Below the pieces are notes generated by a model that was not told where the DNA came from, ran no database searches, and saw only the letters and a program-made list of their open reading frames with translations. A stretch of DNA of 64,000 nucleotides. Origin: Hydractinia symbiolongicarpus (taxonomy: Eukaryota > Cnidaria > Hydrozoa > Anthoathecata > Hydractiniidae). The translations under genes and the position numbers were made by a program. This document shows, one piece after another, positions 46,150 to 58,255 of the stretch (its first letter is position 1; every line of letters begins with the position of its first letter). The stretch is taken from positions 9,267,501 through 9,331,500 of the forward strand of contig NC_079880.1 in NCBI RefSeq assembly GCF_029227915.1, given 5' to 3'.

Positions 46150-46638
46150 ACAATCGCAATACGATTCCAATACAATCCTAATACAATCTCAATACAAGCT
46201 CAATACAAGCTCAATACAATCTCAATGCAATCGCAATAAAACCTCAATACAATCTCAATACAATCTCAATACAATCTCAATACAATCTCAATACAATCTC
46301 AATACAATCGCAATACAATCTCAATACAATCTCAATACAATCTCAATACAATCTTAATACAATCGCAATACAAGCTCAATACAAGCTCAATACAATCTCA
46401 ATGCAATCGAAATAAAACCTCAATACAATCTCAATACAATCTCAATACAATCTCAATACAATCTCAATACAATCTCAATACAATCTCAATGCAATCGCAA
46501 TACAATTGCAATACAATCTCAATACAATCTTAATACAATCTCAATACAATCGCAATACAATCTCAATACAAGCTCAATACAATCTCAATGCAATCGAAAT
46601 AAAACCTCAATACAATTTCAATACAATCTTAATACAAA
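46150..46638. repeat. 11-bp minisatellite (CAATACAATCT)n
   Basis: About 44 head-to-tail units, consensus CAATACAATCT. Variants at one position (TCTC, TCGC, AGCTC) form higher-order blocks: a block beginning 'CAAGCTCAATACAAGCTC' and ending 'AATAAAACCT' recurs near 46196, 46370 and 46566. As 11 is not a multiple of 3, all plus-strand frames read the same 11-residue cycle, which makes a spurious 89-codon ORF at 46088-46357. Confidence 0.95.
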
Positions 46639-47124
46639 GAACAAAAGAAATTGGCAAGTTGATATTTTTACCACATCCTTAAAGGCTTTAGAAGCAGAAA
46701 CAGAAGCAGTAATGAACATTTGGAACAAGCGAATGCAAAACTATATGTGCAAACACCAAAAAGTTCAAAGATAACAAGGAACAGTTAGAAAATGTTAGAT
46801 TATCTCATATATCTGCCTCCTAGGAATATTTGAGTCTGAAGATTATCGATAATTTGCACATGAAAGTTTGATTTACGATATCCGAGGTTAGACGCAAGTA
46901 TTGGATACCTCAACTATGACGAACGATGAAAATGCACTTCACAAATTCTTTGTATGTGGACGTTTTCGTGCGATGGCGCTAACAAGACTGCGTTATTAGG
47001 AGAATTGTGAAGATAACCTACAGGTTAGTCATACACATATTGCGAGTTTAGCAGAAACGACGCGGAATAACTATCCACTGGGCTGTATCGAAGATGATGT
47101 GCAGTCAGTCTAACACTGAAAGTT

Positions 47125-47513
47125 ATGTTTGATTGTCCAATTCACATTCCAAATGAAGAAGAATTAAATGATAATGCAAGTGCCGATTTGAAGATCCGAT
47201 TTAAGTTATTAGAAGCATGGAGAAAAAAAGAATGTCGGGAAGATAAACCAATAATATTGGAGATATCTGAGCAAAAGACGCAATTTGTTCATCGTAAAAA
47301 GAAAATTAGCTTGAAAATAGGCGATGTAGTTACCATCAAAGAAGAAGAGACAGGATTGGAAGACAGGTATTGTAAAGAAACTGATTACTGAAAGAGACAA
47401 GAGGAGCACGGTTGCAAGCAGCAAGAGGTCATTTGGAGTGGGCAGTGGAACATCTTTATTCGCTAAATTTGACGTGCGATCGCACAATAGAGAATCAGCC
47501 AATGAGAAGCCAT
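47125..47513 (+). pseudogene. Retroelement fragment, DUF5641-like C-terminal segment of a BEL/Pao-type polyprotein
   Basis: An open frame reads KIRFKLLEAWRKKECRED and later LKIGDVVTIKEEE. The order 'R-x-x-L-x-x-W-R-K ... L-x-x-G-D-V-V-x-I-x-x-E' is that of the domain following integrase in BEL/Pao elements. The next conserved part (WKTGIVKKL) is present but in another frame, so a frameshift lies near 47350. No reverse transcriptase, integrase core or LTR was found around it. An old, broken copy. Confidence 0.5.
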
Positions 47514-47636
47514 GAACAGACGAGCAATAGTAACTGCGATTTATTTAATTCATCAGTACTCTAATATAGATCAAAAATAAACGTAGCAGCACTTGCTAAA
47601 ATGTTTGATGAAAATTACCAGCTACCATTGTGAATT

Positions 47637-47908
47637 GACACTCTCCAACTAGACAATATAGATAGACACTTTTCATCTAGACATTGTGGATTACCACTCT
47701 CAAGCCAGATATTTTGGATAGACACTCTCTAGCTAGACATTGTGGATAAACACTCTCCAGCTAAACATTGTGGATAGGCACTCTTCAACTAGATATTGTG
47801 GATACACAATCTCCTGCTAGGCATTGTGATTTGACACTCTCCAGCTAGACATTGTGGATTGACACTCTCCAGCTAGACATTGTGGATAGAGACTTTCCAG
47901 CTAGGTCG
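47637..47908. repeat. About 29-bp minisatellite
   Basis: About nine diverged units around GACACTCTCCAGCTAGACAT then TGTGGATA. It lies about 125 bp after the retroelement fragment and may be part of that element's remains. Confidence 0.85.
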
Positions 47909-48539
47909 CTTTACAAGTCGTTAATAATGGAATACATAATTTTAAAAAGTGTTGTCTAAATTTGCAAGAGATGAGAACAGACTTGACAACGCTTTTTTCG
48001 GTGGACATTGGCATTTAATGTATCATAAGGCAAGTAAAGTATGATATGGAAGTCAAAGCAAATCCTTTTCTAAGAAAACATTTGATTTTTTTAATTTTAA
48101 CGACGCACGTATCAATTAACAAAAAATACATGCGCTCACCGTAGAGTTTTGCGCATGATTGTTTTAGCGTGTTTAGGAATGACCTTCAAGGCTATCGTAT
48201 ATTTGATAACACATGTTGATTGAATAAAAGTATGTAGCTACCATGCAATATTGGCTTTCAGTACATTGAAAGCTGCAAACAAGGTATTTTATTTAACCAA
48301 TTACTACTATGCAGAAGACGGCTTTTTTTGCTGAAAAACGTATAAATGATATAATTTTTAAAGCACAGTATGAAGAATTTTCTCCACTGTTACAGGTTAG
48401 ACATAAACATAAACATAAAGCCATAAACAAATGACAATTTCACCCGAAGCCGCGTTGATTGCTCACATTCTTTGCGCTTGTTTCCAGCAAAAAAAATTGT
48501 GCAAAACCAAGGCACCAGTTTTGACAATGTTAGCCTTCT

Positions 48540-49190
48540 CAGGAGTCACGTTTAAAACGTCACTAAATACTCTCCCTCTGTTTGCCAGAATTCTAAACAA
48601 ATTTTTCTGAAATACAAGTGAGTGTGGCGATAGTTGTAGACTCCTTTTTTCTGAGGTAAGATTTCTCTGTCGTATGGCTTCATTATATACGTTTTCAACG
48701 CAAAGGCATCATTTCCCACCAACACAAAAAAATATATTGAGGAAGTCATAAGGTAAGGGACTTGAATCAAGATTATCTAATGCTCCCGATCTTTTCCCGT
48801 GGATCAGAATTATTCCAAACTGCATTCAACCATTCATACTCCAGTCCTGCAGCACCAAACAAAATAATAAATAAAGTTTTTTGTAGTTGAAAAAACCCGG
48901 AACCTGCTGAGCCATTATTAACACTAAAAATTGGGAAAGTTCCACTCCTGGAGTAGAGTTGGAGAAGAAATTTTCGGTCATTCCTTTTGAGAGGATGATG
49001 TTCGTATAAAATCCTTCTCAACTTAATGCGCTATTGCTGCTAAAACTTGTTGAATAGATCGATAGAGTTCTTTCGGAAATCCGGAATTGGTAGCACAAGG
49101 AGCGATATGCCTCTCCAGTTTATAAAAAGCGCATGACCAACAAGAGTCTTTCTTGGGCACCTAAAGCGTTTTTGATGGGTACCGTATGGT
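48540..49190 (-). pseudogene. PIF/Harbinger transposase pseudogene (DDE_Tnp_4 type)
   Basis: Read on the minus strand from 49180, the first part gives ERLLLVMRFL, a stop, then TGEAYRSLCYQFRISERTLS. This is the N-terminal 'ERLxxxLRxLxTGxSxxxLxxxFRIS' of Harbinger transposases. Next come FIILFGAAGLEYEWL and, at 48770-48600, FVLVGNDAFALKTYIMKPY and VYNYRHTH, the 'GDDAFxLxxxLMxPY ... NYRxSRAR' catalytic-domain C-terminal part. Several stops and frameshifts break it, and the conserved Asp of GD-x-A reads Asn (GNDA). Dead copy; a relative could have mobilised the TWA-flanked MITEs at 34.1 and 41.0 kb. Confidence 0.75.
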
Positions 49191-49199
49191 TAGAAAGTT

Positions 49200-50700
49200 C
49201 CTGAATACTATCATAATCATTCTCATCATTTCTTTGTATGTTGCCGTATCCTCACCCCTCAATCCTTGAATTAGATTTCCAAATATTGTTCTCTTTTTGA
49301 TTTAGTCCCTGTTTTTCTTGTTGTTTTGTTGACTATTATCATTTTCATCATCAGTGATCAATAGGAAAAGAAAACAAGCAGCTGGTTATTGATTTGACAT
49401 TGCTTCAAATAGATGTTGTTATTTGAATGTTGCTGAAGGTGTCGTAAACCGCACGAACATGTTGGCCCCCTTTTGCGGCTGGCTTTAAACAACAAAAAGT
49501 GAAATAAAGAGGAAGAAACGAAATTTTCAAAAAATCAACAAATTTACTCTGTGCAATCAAACTTTGTACTTGTATATTATTAACTTTATTTCAACAAAAT
49601 TTTCGGGCTTTTTCCGTCTATTTTAGAAAATTGAAATTTATCTTTGTGTATAGGGAATGCTTTATTTAAGAATAAAATGCAAACGCACCAAATTGCAAAA
49701 TGAAAGAATGATCACATGCAGTTAGTCAAAAAGTATTCAGCCCTATCAGTCTGATAGAAGGCACTGGTTTAAACTTTCAAAACGCGTGATTGATCTCGAA
49801 AATACTTTTGTTTTGTGACAATGACTGTAAATACTTTAATAGATTTAAGAAAACAAAATCTTCCAGGAAGGGATACATCATTACCTACGCAATACATATC
49901 TTTTGTGTTCAGCTTCGGCCATAATTGTATTAGTATACTGAAGTCGTTTTCTCCATGTTGATAAAACCACAACCATTTTCCATACCTTACGTCTTTCTCT
50001 TAAAACTGTTTTCTTTATACGCCTGATATGTTGAAAAACAAATGAGACGTCATCTTCTTCATCCTGAAACTGTGTATTGGCAGAACTTTAAACCTACAAA
50101 AATAAAGGTGAAAGATGTGATGAACATAAACAAGTTGGCTACTTCTCAGCCACACAAAAATATGCCACTGGCTAGATATTCCTCTTATTATGTGCTGTTA
50201 TAAATTGTCTGTTAACAGAAAAAAACAAACAAAAAAAAAACGCAGGCGACACAACACTATTTTGAATTTGTTGTATGTTGTCACTATAGGTACCTACACC
50301 ATGGAGCATCTCTATTTCTACCTCCATGCTTACAGTAACAATCTGGGATCAATGGAACTAAAGATAAACAGCTTTACCTTAAAGCCTTTTCATTGGGTTA
50401 ATATTATGATTTTTATTAGTTCAAGGTCACGCGACTGCTTTTCTTCTGCACTCAAAGGGGAAAGGGAGAGGAATAAACCTTATTTAGTAATATTTCTGCT
50501 CTGCAACTTTTCTCAATATTTATTCTGTAATCGCTATTTCAAACTCAGGAAATTCAATTTATTCAATAAAGAGTTCTAATTTCGTAAATACCATTGTTTT
50601 TTACTACACTGAGTCCAAAACTATCCCTCGAGGCGCCACTGGTGTATTGAAAAATAAAAAAGGATTGAAATCAGGGTTGAAAGTTAGTCGAGGTTTTCCA
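49200..50700. other. No supported gene
   Basis: The 129-codon open segment at 50190-50579 (+) starts in a poly-A-rich Lys/Arg run, lacks any recognisable domain and has no splice support. I do not call it a gene. Confidence 0.3.
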
Positions 50701-50726
50701 GCAAAACAATAATATGGGATGTGTTA

Positions 50727-51552
50727 TCTCTATAATAATAAGCCAGTTCCGTGTGTCTGTAACAGGCAAAGTGGATGTCTTCATTTTCCTTTGATGTTGC
50801 CGAAAAATGCATGTCTAATATGTTAAATTTTCTGACGTTACGACGCGACGAAAATAACACTACTTTAACGTCAATATCCTATATTAAATTAATGAAGCCA
50901 TTACAGTGCACCTAAAACTTTGAGGCCAAATAACTTGGAAACGAGGTGGTGACGTCAATGATTTTTCACCGCGTGGGTAACTAGGGACCAACTAGGACCA
51001 ATTTGGGTAATTTTCCCAAACCTGGGTCCCCGAATCCGTTTCGGAATGGACGGGTTGATGACGTCATCGAAAAACCTTCAAATCCTAATATCTCTGCAAC
51101 CGTTTGTCAAAAATACGCGATCCTATACATTTTCTTGCTCAGCGTTTCAAGATCTATACGATGAAGGCAACAGGCATACACATTTCTGAAAAAAAACATT
51201 TTGTGTTCTGACATGTCTCTGCTGACGTCATCAAAATTTAAATGACGGTTGTTTTTCTCTGTTATCCTGCCTAAGTGGATTTTTCCACGGGCCTTTTTGC
51301 GTTTTAACGGGCCATTGCTGACGTCAGCAAAATTTTAAAACCCTTTTATGTCTTTTGTTGTTCTTAGAAAAGTTATGATCCTATATTATTTTGATCAGCG
51401 TTTCAACCTCTACACGTTACAGGCAACGAATAAACTAAATTTTGCCAATTTTTTTTTTTTTTTTTTTGGATTTGCAATGCTGACGACAGCAAACCAACAT
51501 TTTCAATGTCCTATTGCCTAAGTGGATTTCTCCACGGGTCTTTATCGACTAG
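50727..51552 (+). mobile_element. Helitron-like element, best complete copy (826 bp)
   Basis: The 5' end is A|TCTCTATAATAATA. The 3' end is GTGGA-TTTC-TCCAC hairpin, GGGTCTTTATCGACTAG|T. The interior has a unique block (GTAACTAGGGACCAACTAGG) and two to three diverged internal repeats, each with CTATACATTTTCTTG-x-TCAGCGTTTCAA-type sequence followed by TGACGTCA-type palindromes. There is no Rep/helicase, so it is non-autonomous. Confidence 0.78.
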
Positions 51553-51599
51553 TTTATTCTAATACACCTGTCACCTAACATCTGCTTCGGTAAGTGTAG

Positions 51600-53200
51600 A
51601 TGATTTTGGTGAGATTTGTCTGTACGTCACAAATCCTTTTGTTTTAACCAGCAGAAGAACTGGGAAAACAAGGAATTAAGAACAATAAAAATATTTATAT
51701 GCACTGGCATACCATAGAAACCATTGTAATTCGGCAAAGGGCATCAAAGGTCGGCAAAATATCGGCAAACACTTCTGTCTGAAGATTAAATTAGTAACCC
51801 GGAGTTTGAGGACGCAGAAGGATTCTTTGTGCGGTTAAGGTAAATGTTTTGTTCAATACTGAACGTGTTAAACATATTGTTTTTTACTTTACCAGTAAAG
51901 ATAAAGAAAGTATAGATTTGTGAAGAAAGATGAAGCCACCATACTGTGCGTTCAATTAGTAGTAAAATGTTTCCGTTCCGTATATTTATTCAAATTAGGC
52001 GCCATCTCATTATAACAGCATTCATCGTTTGAAGCTCGTAGTATGTTATGAAAAAGGGACTTTAAACATGAAAAAAACATTGTTGTTGGTCATGAAGAAT
52101 ATTTCTTAAGTTCAGAAGAATTTAAACGAACGTTATAAAATGCTGTTACTACTATAGCACGTAAAAAACTCTTGGTTATCTCAAGTCAAAGATCTTACTT
52201 TTGATATTTACTGGTAAACACATCCAAAACCTACTTATTTCATCCCATACAGCCATGGAAATTCTGTAAAAACGTTGCTTGGAAGATACATAGATATATA
52301 GTCGCGATTTTTTTTCTTGCTTAAAATTTATTTTCTGGCTGCCACAAAATAATTTTTTTTCGCCTTTCCTTTAACTTTTAATTCGGTTTGTGTATTCACA
52401 AAACCTAAGTGAGAAAATTGCACAAGAGCAAAATCAGAACAGTTTATATTAGCTTATATTAAAAATTGTAGAGGAAAAGTTAACACCGTATATTAAAAAA
52501 TTTGGTGAATACTTTACAGCGAGTAACATTATTTTATCACAGTACGCTACGTTCGCTTTAATCAAGGCGCAAGAATTAAAAGTTGTAGAAAATAAATCAA
52601 AGAACTAATTCTGTGATATAAGTGAATGCAATTACGAAAAAAACACTCATACCACTGTTCAATGCCTCCCTTACCTGTCTTTGTTCTTAAAAAAAAATTA
52701 GTAATCTTCAACTACTTCTGATTGTACCTAAAATCAAGAAATTAGAATGGTGTACTGAATATGGCATTTATTTTAATCGATCGACATAAAATCCTGTCAC
52801 TTCACAAGGCTTCAAATATAGGAGATTGATTAACCTACGATTTACTCAAAAATAATGATAAAACTTGTCATGCTTCAAACTTGACACTTTTCCCTTTCAT
52901 TTAACATTAACAAAGGCTTCTCCTTATCAACGTGAAATTAATTATTTTTTGTTGTTGGCTAGTTTGATCTGTTTTGCTCGATTAGATTTTATTAAAGGGT
53001 ACCTTTAGAAGAGTTTCTTAACAGCACTTAGCGTAACCGTATTTTCATAAGAGAATTAAATAATTTTTTAAAAAACACATATTGCACGCAGCTATCACCC
53101 AAGTGAGATTTTAGGTGTGTTTATAATTTGTCGTTATTTTTTGTTTAACTTTAATTACGAATGGGCAATTTATGGTGTGCAGTTGAACAACGAAACTGGC
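51600..53200. other. AT-rich stretch, no supported gene
   Basis: No exon-like segment, RNA gene or clear repeat boundary recognised. Confidence 0.3.
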
Positions 53201-53261
53201 GACTTTTATGTTTGCGGTCTTACCTACCCACAGTAATCGTTCAACTAGACAAACGTATAAG

Positions 53262-53399
53262 AGATCAATCCAATTCTCATGCCGAGCGCTAAGCAGAAAG
53301 GATAGATTCACGCTTTATAGTCTCTGGCATGACTCGGCCGGGGCATGAACCTAAGACATCCCGCACTGGAAGCGACCGCTCTACCACAAGGCTACCAGA
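53262..53399 (-). mobile_element. tRNA-derived SINE
   Basis: The minus strand begins GGTAGCCTTGTGGTAGAGCG (A box), then AGGTTCATGCCCCGGCCGAG (B-box region), CAGAGACTATAAAGCGTGAA, CTTAGCGCTCGGCATGAG. The same family as 29490-29612; the head resembles 36834-37019. Confidence 0.7.
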
Positions 53400-53464
53400 A
53401 TTCTAGAACTTCATTTTTCCATCTTGACTACTTTCAAATGTCGCATTTTTTAAAAAGGCTCTGC

Positions 53465-53890
53465 AGCTTTTGTTGCGACAGAAAACAAGCAAATTGATAT
53501 TTTCTTTAATGACTTTCCATTTGCGCATGCGTGTTTATTAACGCATTGCATTACAGAATTCCTGTTACCCAAAGGACATTGTCCATTTTTAGTATATTAG
53601 TTTGTGTAAAAAATTTAAGATAATCTTGGTTGGAGATACTGTACAATTGCGTGTATTTCCTGTGCACTAAATAAAACTAATGTCGGACCACAACAAAAGC
53701 TACATGCACGTAAGGAAGACATTCTTATATTCCATGAAGTTTTGTTTTTCGTATTATTACATCTGACTATTCTGTTATGGTAAAATCAAATAACCATCAC
53801 AATCTCCACGGACTTAAAAAGTCACGTCTGAGCAATTAAAAGCAAAAAAAAAACGAAACAAACACATTGTTGTTATTTTTTCAAAAAAAT
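53465..53890. repeat. Diverged direct repeat, copy 1 of 2
   Basis: Matches 55365-55790 in the same orientation: TTCTTTAATG, TTAACGCATT, ATACAGAATTCCT-like, TATATTAGTTTGTGTAA, CATTCTTxTATTCCATGAAG, GCAATTAAAAGCAAAAAA and GAAACAAACACATT occur in the same order. About 420 bp, roughly 75-80% identical by eye. Confidence 0.75.
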
Positions 53891-55364
53891 GTTTTAACAC
53901 ATTAGTAGAAAGTACTGAGTAGAAGTAAAACTAAAAGCATGAATATGCCCAACCACAAAGTGGAGAAAGTGTACTGGTCTAAAATAGTGATAATTTAATT
54001 TTGTTTTGATGACCCAGAAAAAATGTTTTTCAAATAATGCTACAAAAGATTTTCGCTGTGGCAATTTCTTAAAATTAAAAATGCAGCTAAGAAAAAAGGA
54101 AATTGAAAACAGGAAAACATGTGGCATATCGCGAAAGAATGAATACGATTTCAAAAAACTTTGTTCAAAACAACTGATACCAAGCAGACATCATGTTTGC
54201 TACAAGGCCCTACCAATAAACAAAAATAAAAATAATGAATTTGAAATGCCACATGCACGAATAAAAAAATACTGTACGGAAGTATTAAAAGCTTAGTAGT
54301 AAGCAACAAAATTGTTACAAAAGGTTTAAACCAGCACAATGCTGAAGGTGTGTTTTTAGTGTTCCTTTTATTTCCTATAGGACTTTGTATAAACTTTTCT
54401 TCTGTCCTTAATACTTTGACTTAAACTTGTTGTCTCAGTGCTTTTACACAGGCGGAAAAATTAATTTTAGTTTGCAATTTTTTAGAAGAAAGTTTTAGAA
54501 GAAAGTCTGAAATAATTACTGTTGAATTTGTTCCAATTTTTAAAATTTTATGTGCCAAAACAACAATGTTCTACAATCACCCCCTACGGAATCTAAACTA
54601 GTCAAGCTGAAATGGGTCACTTAGCTGCTATATCCATAAACTAGCTTAAAGGTCTGGTAATAAATAAATGTTTAAGAGTTATTTTTAGTTCTGATGGAAT
54701 TTGTTTTGTAGTCTTATATTTATATGTTTAAAAGTTAAAGTTTAAAGGTACTTTGAGTTTGTTCCAATTTTTATAGTTCCTCGTGCCATAACAATGAGAA
54801 CTTGTTAGGATTTGTTTTATAGTTTAAGATTTAAGTGTTACGATTAGAAGAAAGCTTGAAAAGTTACTTTGAGTTTGTTCTATTTTTGCTGTGCTTGCAC
54901 GGCTTACGTATGTTAAACAGATGACTTAAATGCACACTGACCCCCTTTGCAGGAACCTTATTGATTATAATATCAATAGGAACTTAAGATGCCATCCAGG
55001 TGAATAATCGTAAATAATATTAAATAAAAATAGCTTATTGTTCCATAACAATGAAAATAATGATTACTCTTGTAATAGTCACTGGGGAAATTTTAGGGGT
55101 CATACCATCTACACTGGTCCAACCGGAATAGGTACCTCGCACAAATCACTATATTAATACCAAAGGTTCACATACTTGCTATTTCTACTTTTGTCGCAAA
55201 ATGGGCTTAAGCTAGCATTACAGATATGCAACATAAAATATACCTGCGCTAGACTCCAACTTATTTTGCTCAAAATTATCTTTAAAATGTCATAAATATG
55301 TGTTTTAGCTTTAACGGTCAGAAACTGTACCTTTGAGAAACATTTAAACTTGGCTTTGTTGTTA

Positions 55365-55790
55365 TGATGCGACAAAGGAAAGAAAATGAGAAAATTAATT
55401 TTTTCTTTAATGGCTTTCTATATGCACATGGGCGTTTAATTAACGCATTATAATACAGAATTCCTAATACACAAAGAATATTGTTCATTTTGAATATATT
55501 AGTTTGTGTAATAAATTTGAGAAATTCCTCGTTTGTTCCATTCACTGAATAAAGCTAGTGACGTGTTTGTCTAACCACATCAAAATCTACACACACGTAA
55601 AGAGGACATTCTTTTATTCCATGAAGTTTTATTATTCGTATTAATACATCTGACTGTCTTTTTATGTCAAAATCAATTAAACATCACAATCACAACGAAC
55701 TTAAAAAATCACGTATGTGCAATTAAAAGCAAAAAAGTACGAAACAAACACATTTTTGTCCTTTCCAACAATTGTTTTACCATCATGTGT
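55365..55790. repeat. Diverged direct repeat, copy 2 of 2
   Basis: Partner of 53465-53890, start-to-start distance about 1.9 kb. The DNA between (53.9-55.36 kb) shows no gene; two short 'TTACTTTGAGTTTGTTC' segments near 54755 and 54865 repeat each other. Confidence 0.75.
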
Positions 55791-55799
55791 TTATTGTTA

Positions 55800-58150
55800 A
55801 AAAATAATATAATTTTTGCTCGTATTTGAGGGTGATAAAAAAACACTTGGGGCGCTGTTCCCTTTTGTTTTCCATCAACGTGATTTCCGAAGACTCTTTT
55901 ACTAATAACTAGACCAACCGAAATGTTAAAGATATATGAACTTACAATTCTTGGATAACTAGTGTTTATTAAAACTTAAATAATTTCTTAAAAACAAGAT
56001 TAATGTGCGTAGTCATCAGCTTTTGCTAAAATAAACAACGTGTTGTGTTTACAACAAAAATAAAGATTTAATGAATCGGAAAAAATCTGACAATTTCACC
56101 TTTTATCAAAAATTTACCTCGCGAAAGAAAAACGATCATTGGCGATTATTTAGTCAGTACAAACATTGTTAGTCGTCGATTCGGAAAAGTTTATGCACTA
56201 AATCTTCTAATACTTTCTTCTTTTACTTTCCATGTGCTCATTAAATTTTCGTAAAATCTGCATACTAAAACTAAATAAGAAGCTTGATTCTTGAAGACTT
56301 ATGGAATGATTTTGTTTCAATTTTACGTACAATTTTATTTTTAATGCGTCTTACAAAGACTAGTTGTAAGCCTGTGGAAAATCCCACAAACTTACATAAG
56401 GTAATGAAATTTACTCGGATGAAGGCTATTATGAGTAATACAAACATAGAACTAAGACCCCAATAAGATAAACACATAGGAAGGCCTAATAAACACTGTG
56501 AAAAACGCAAATTAAACGGAATTAATTAAATGGAACACACATGCGCAATAGAATGAAGAACTAACGGAAAAAACACACAAACTCACTAAATTACTTTTTA
56601 TAAACTACACATCACAGCTGTTATCATCAATATGAACAACTATTCACCACGTCACTGAAAATACTTCCTCTTATATATACGTTCAAACAAAAACCTGTGC
56701 AAAAGAAGAAAACAAGACTGAAAGTAAAACGTAACCTCAGTACAAATCTCCTTTATAAATATCCGCTTGTACTTGCCTGTAAAATAATCTTTAAAGTATC
56801 TTCTTTATATTAACGTTGCTTGTCGGCTAAAAGCAGTTGGTGTTAAACACGCATAAAATGCGAAATATTTTGCCGACTTTATTTTGACCACTCACACGTA
56901 GCAAACAAATGAAAGACTAAGCTCCCAGGTGCTGAGTTTTCCTCTTCTGAATACGATTTTTGGAGATAGAAAAATTTTAAATAAATTTTAGCTAGTTAGA
57001 GTCTTAGCCAAACAGCTAGCTATAGCTAGCTATTTGGAGTGTTTGGTTTCGTTTGGTATAAATGCACTTTGTTCTTACTAACTACATTCTTTCTTTTTGT
57101 TTCATCCTTAGCTAAAATGTGCCACAAGAGGACACAATTATGTGCTTGTATTCATAAAAAACTGCTACTGGATTTTTTATGCCTAGTTAACTGTGGTTTA
57201 GTAGCTGTTAAAAGAGATGTGTTATGTATTATTTTATCTTTCACATGTTACAGCACATTTTTTATATTTCTTATGTTTATTTTATGAGTTAAACATTACG
57301 CTTTTTTACAGCAGCACCTTTGATTGTTGATTACCTATTTAATGCTTAAGTGTAGCTAGGTGATACAACATTATATGGCTCACAATTAATTTCAGAACTT
57401 TTCTGTGATATAAAATGGTGATGATATGGAAGAGTGCAGAGTACTTGTTTTAAAACAGTATATGTGTCTATCATATTTGCTATGACAATTGTGACCTGTG
57501 CGTTTCTTGAAAAAACTTAGGATTGGTGGAACATTCACTAAATGGAATAACTTTTATTGTTCCCTTGAAAGTTTTACTTATCGAGCGGAATCTTAATAAA
57601 TATTTGATGCTTTTAAAGGGTTTGTTTTTGTTAAAAAAACTGTAAACAAAGGCAGTGGCGTACAGGGATAACGATTGATTGAAGCCTGCGTTGATATTTA
57701 AACCAAAGTTAGAATGCGGTTTTAAAACTTTAGCGACAATTGGTTATGCAAATCAGATAGTGCCAGGCGAATGTTGAATGAGATGCTATCTTCGCCTTCG
57801 GTTTTCTACTTTTTGAATTTACAATATAATTTCTTTGTTTGCTTGAGAGGAAAATTACTTATGCTATGACGTAGAGACGGTTAATTAATAAATCTCTCTA
57901 TCACGTAAACATAATCTCCTTCCTCCATTTACCTACCAACACATCTAAAATAAAATTTTCCCGTTAAATTTCTTTCGCGTCTTTACTCCTACTTGGAGAA
58001 AAAATTAATCCACAACATTGCTCGTTTGTAGGCACGCGGAGAATTTAAAGAGATTTGGCAAACTTCCATCAGCAATAAATGCTACGTCGGATATTTACGT
58101 AAATACCATTAAACTGGGTATTATCTCCGATTAATTTCATGTTATATTCG
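55800..58150. other. AT-rich stretch, no supported gene
   Basis: Hydrophobic open segments (56271-56510 on -, 57039-57287 on +) have no splice context or family resemblance. This is the upstream flank of the secreted-protein gene. Confidence 0.3.
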
Positions 58151-58191
58151 TTTCATACCAGTAATTGGTGACATCACTCTCTCCGATAATG

Positions 58192-58198
58192 TATAAAA
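58192..58198 (+). promoter_or_regulatory. TATA box of the secreted-protein gene
   Basis: TATAAAA lies 64 bp before the start codon at 58256. A start site about 30 bp downstream would give a 5' UTR of about 30-35 bp with pyrimidine-rich CTTCACTTGTCGTC near it. Confidence 0.55.
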
Positions 58199-58255
58199 AT
58201 CGGTTAGAAACGCCTTCACTTGTCGTCAAAGTTTACAGAGTATCACCACGTAAAT

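Noticed and set aside
46088-46357. 89-codon ORF rich in Gln, Asn, Ser
   Set aside because: It is the translation of the 11-bp minisatellite; openness is a property of the repeat.
48773-49021. Independent gene of 82 codons
   Set aside because: Its reading frame includes Harbinger transposase motifs and belongs to the broken transposase.
50190-50579. 129-codon ORF on +
   Set aside because: Length alone is not enough in AT-rich DNA. No domain, no splice context, and composition typical of random AT-rich translation.
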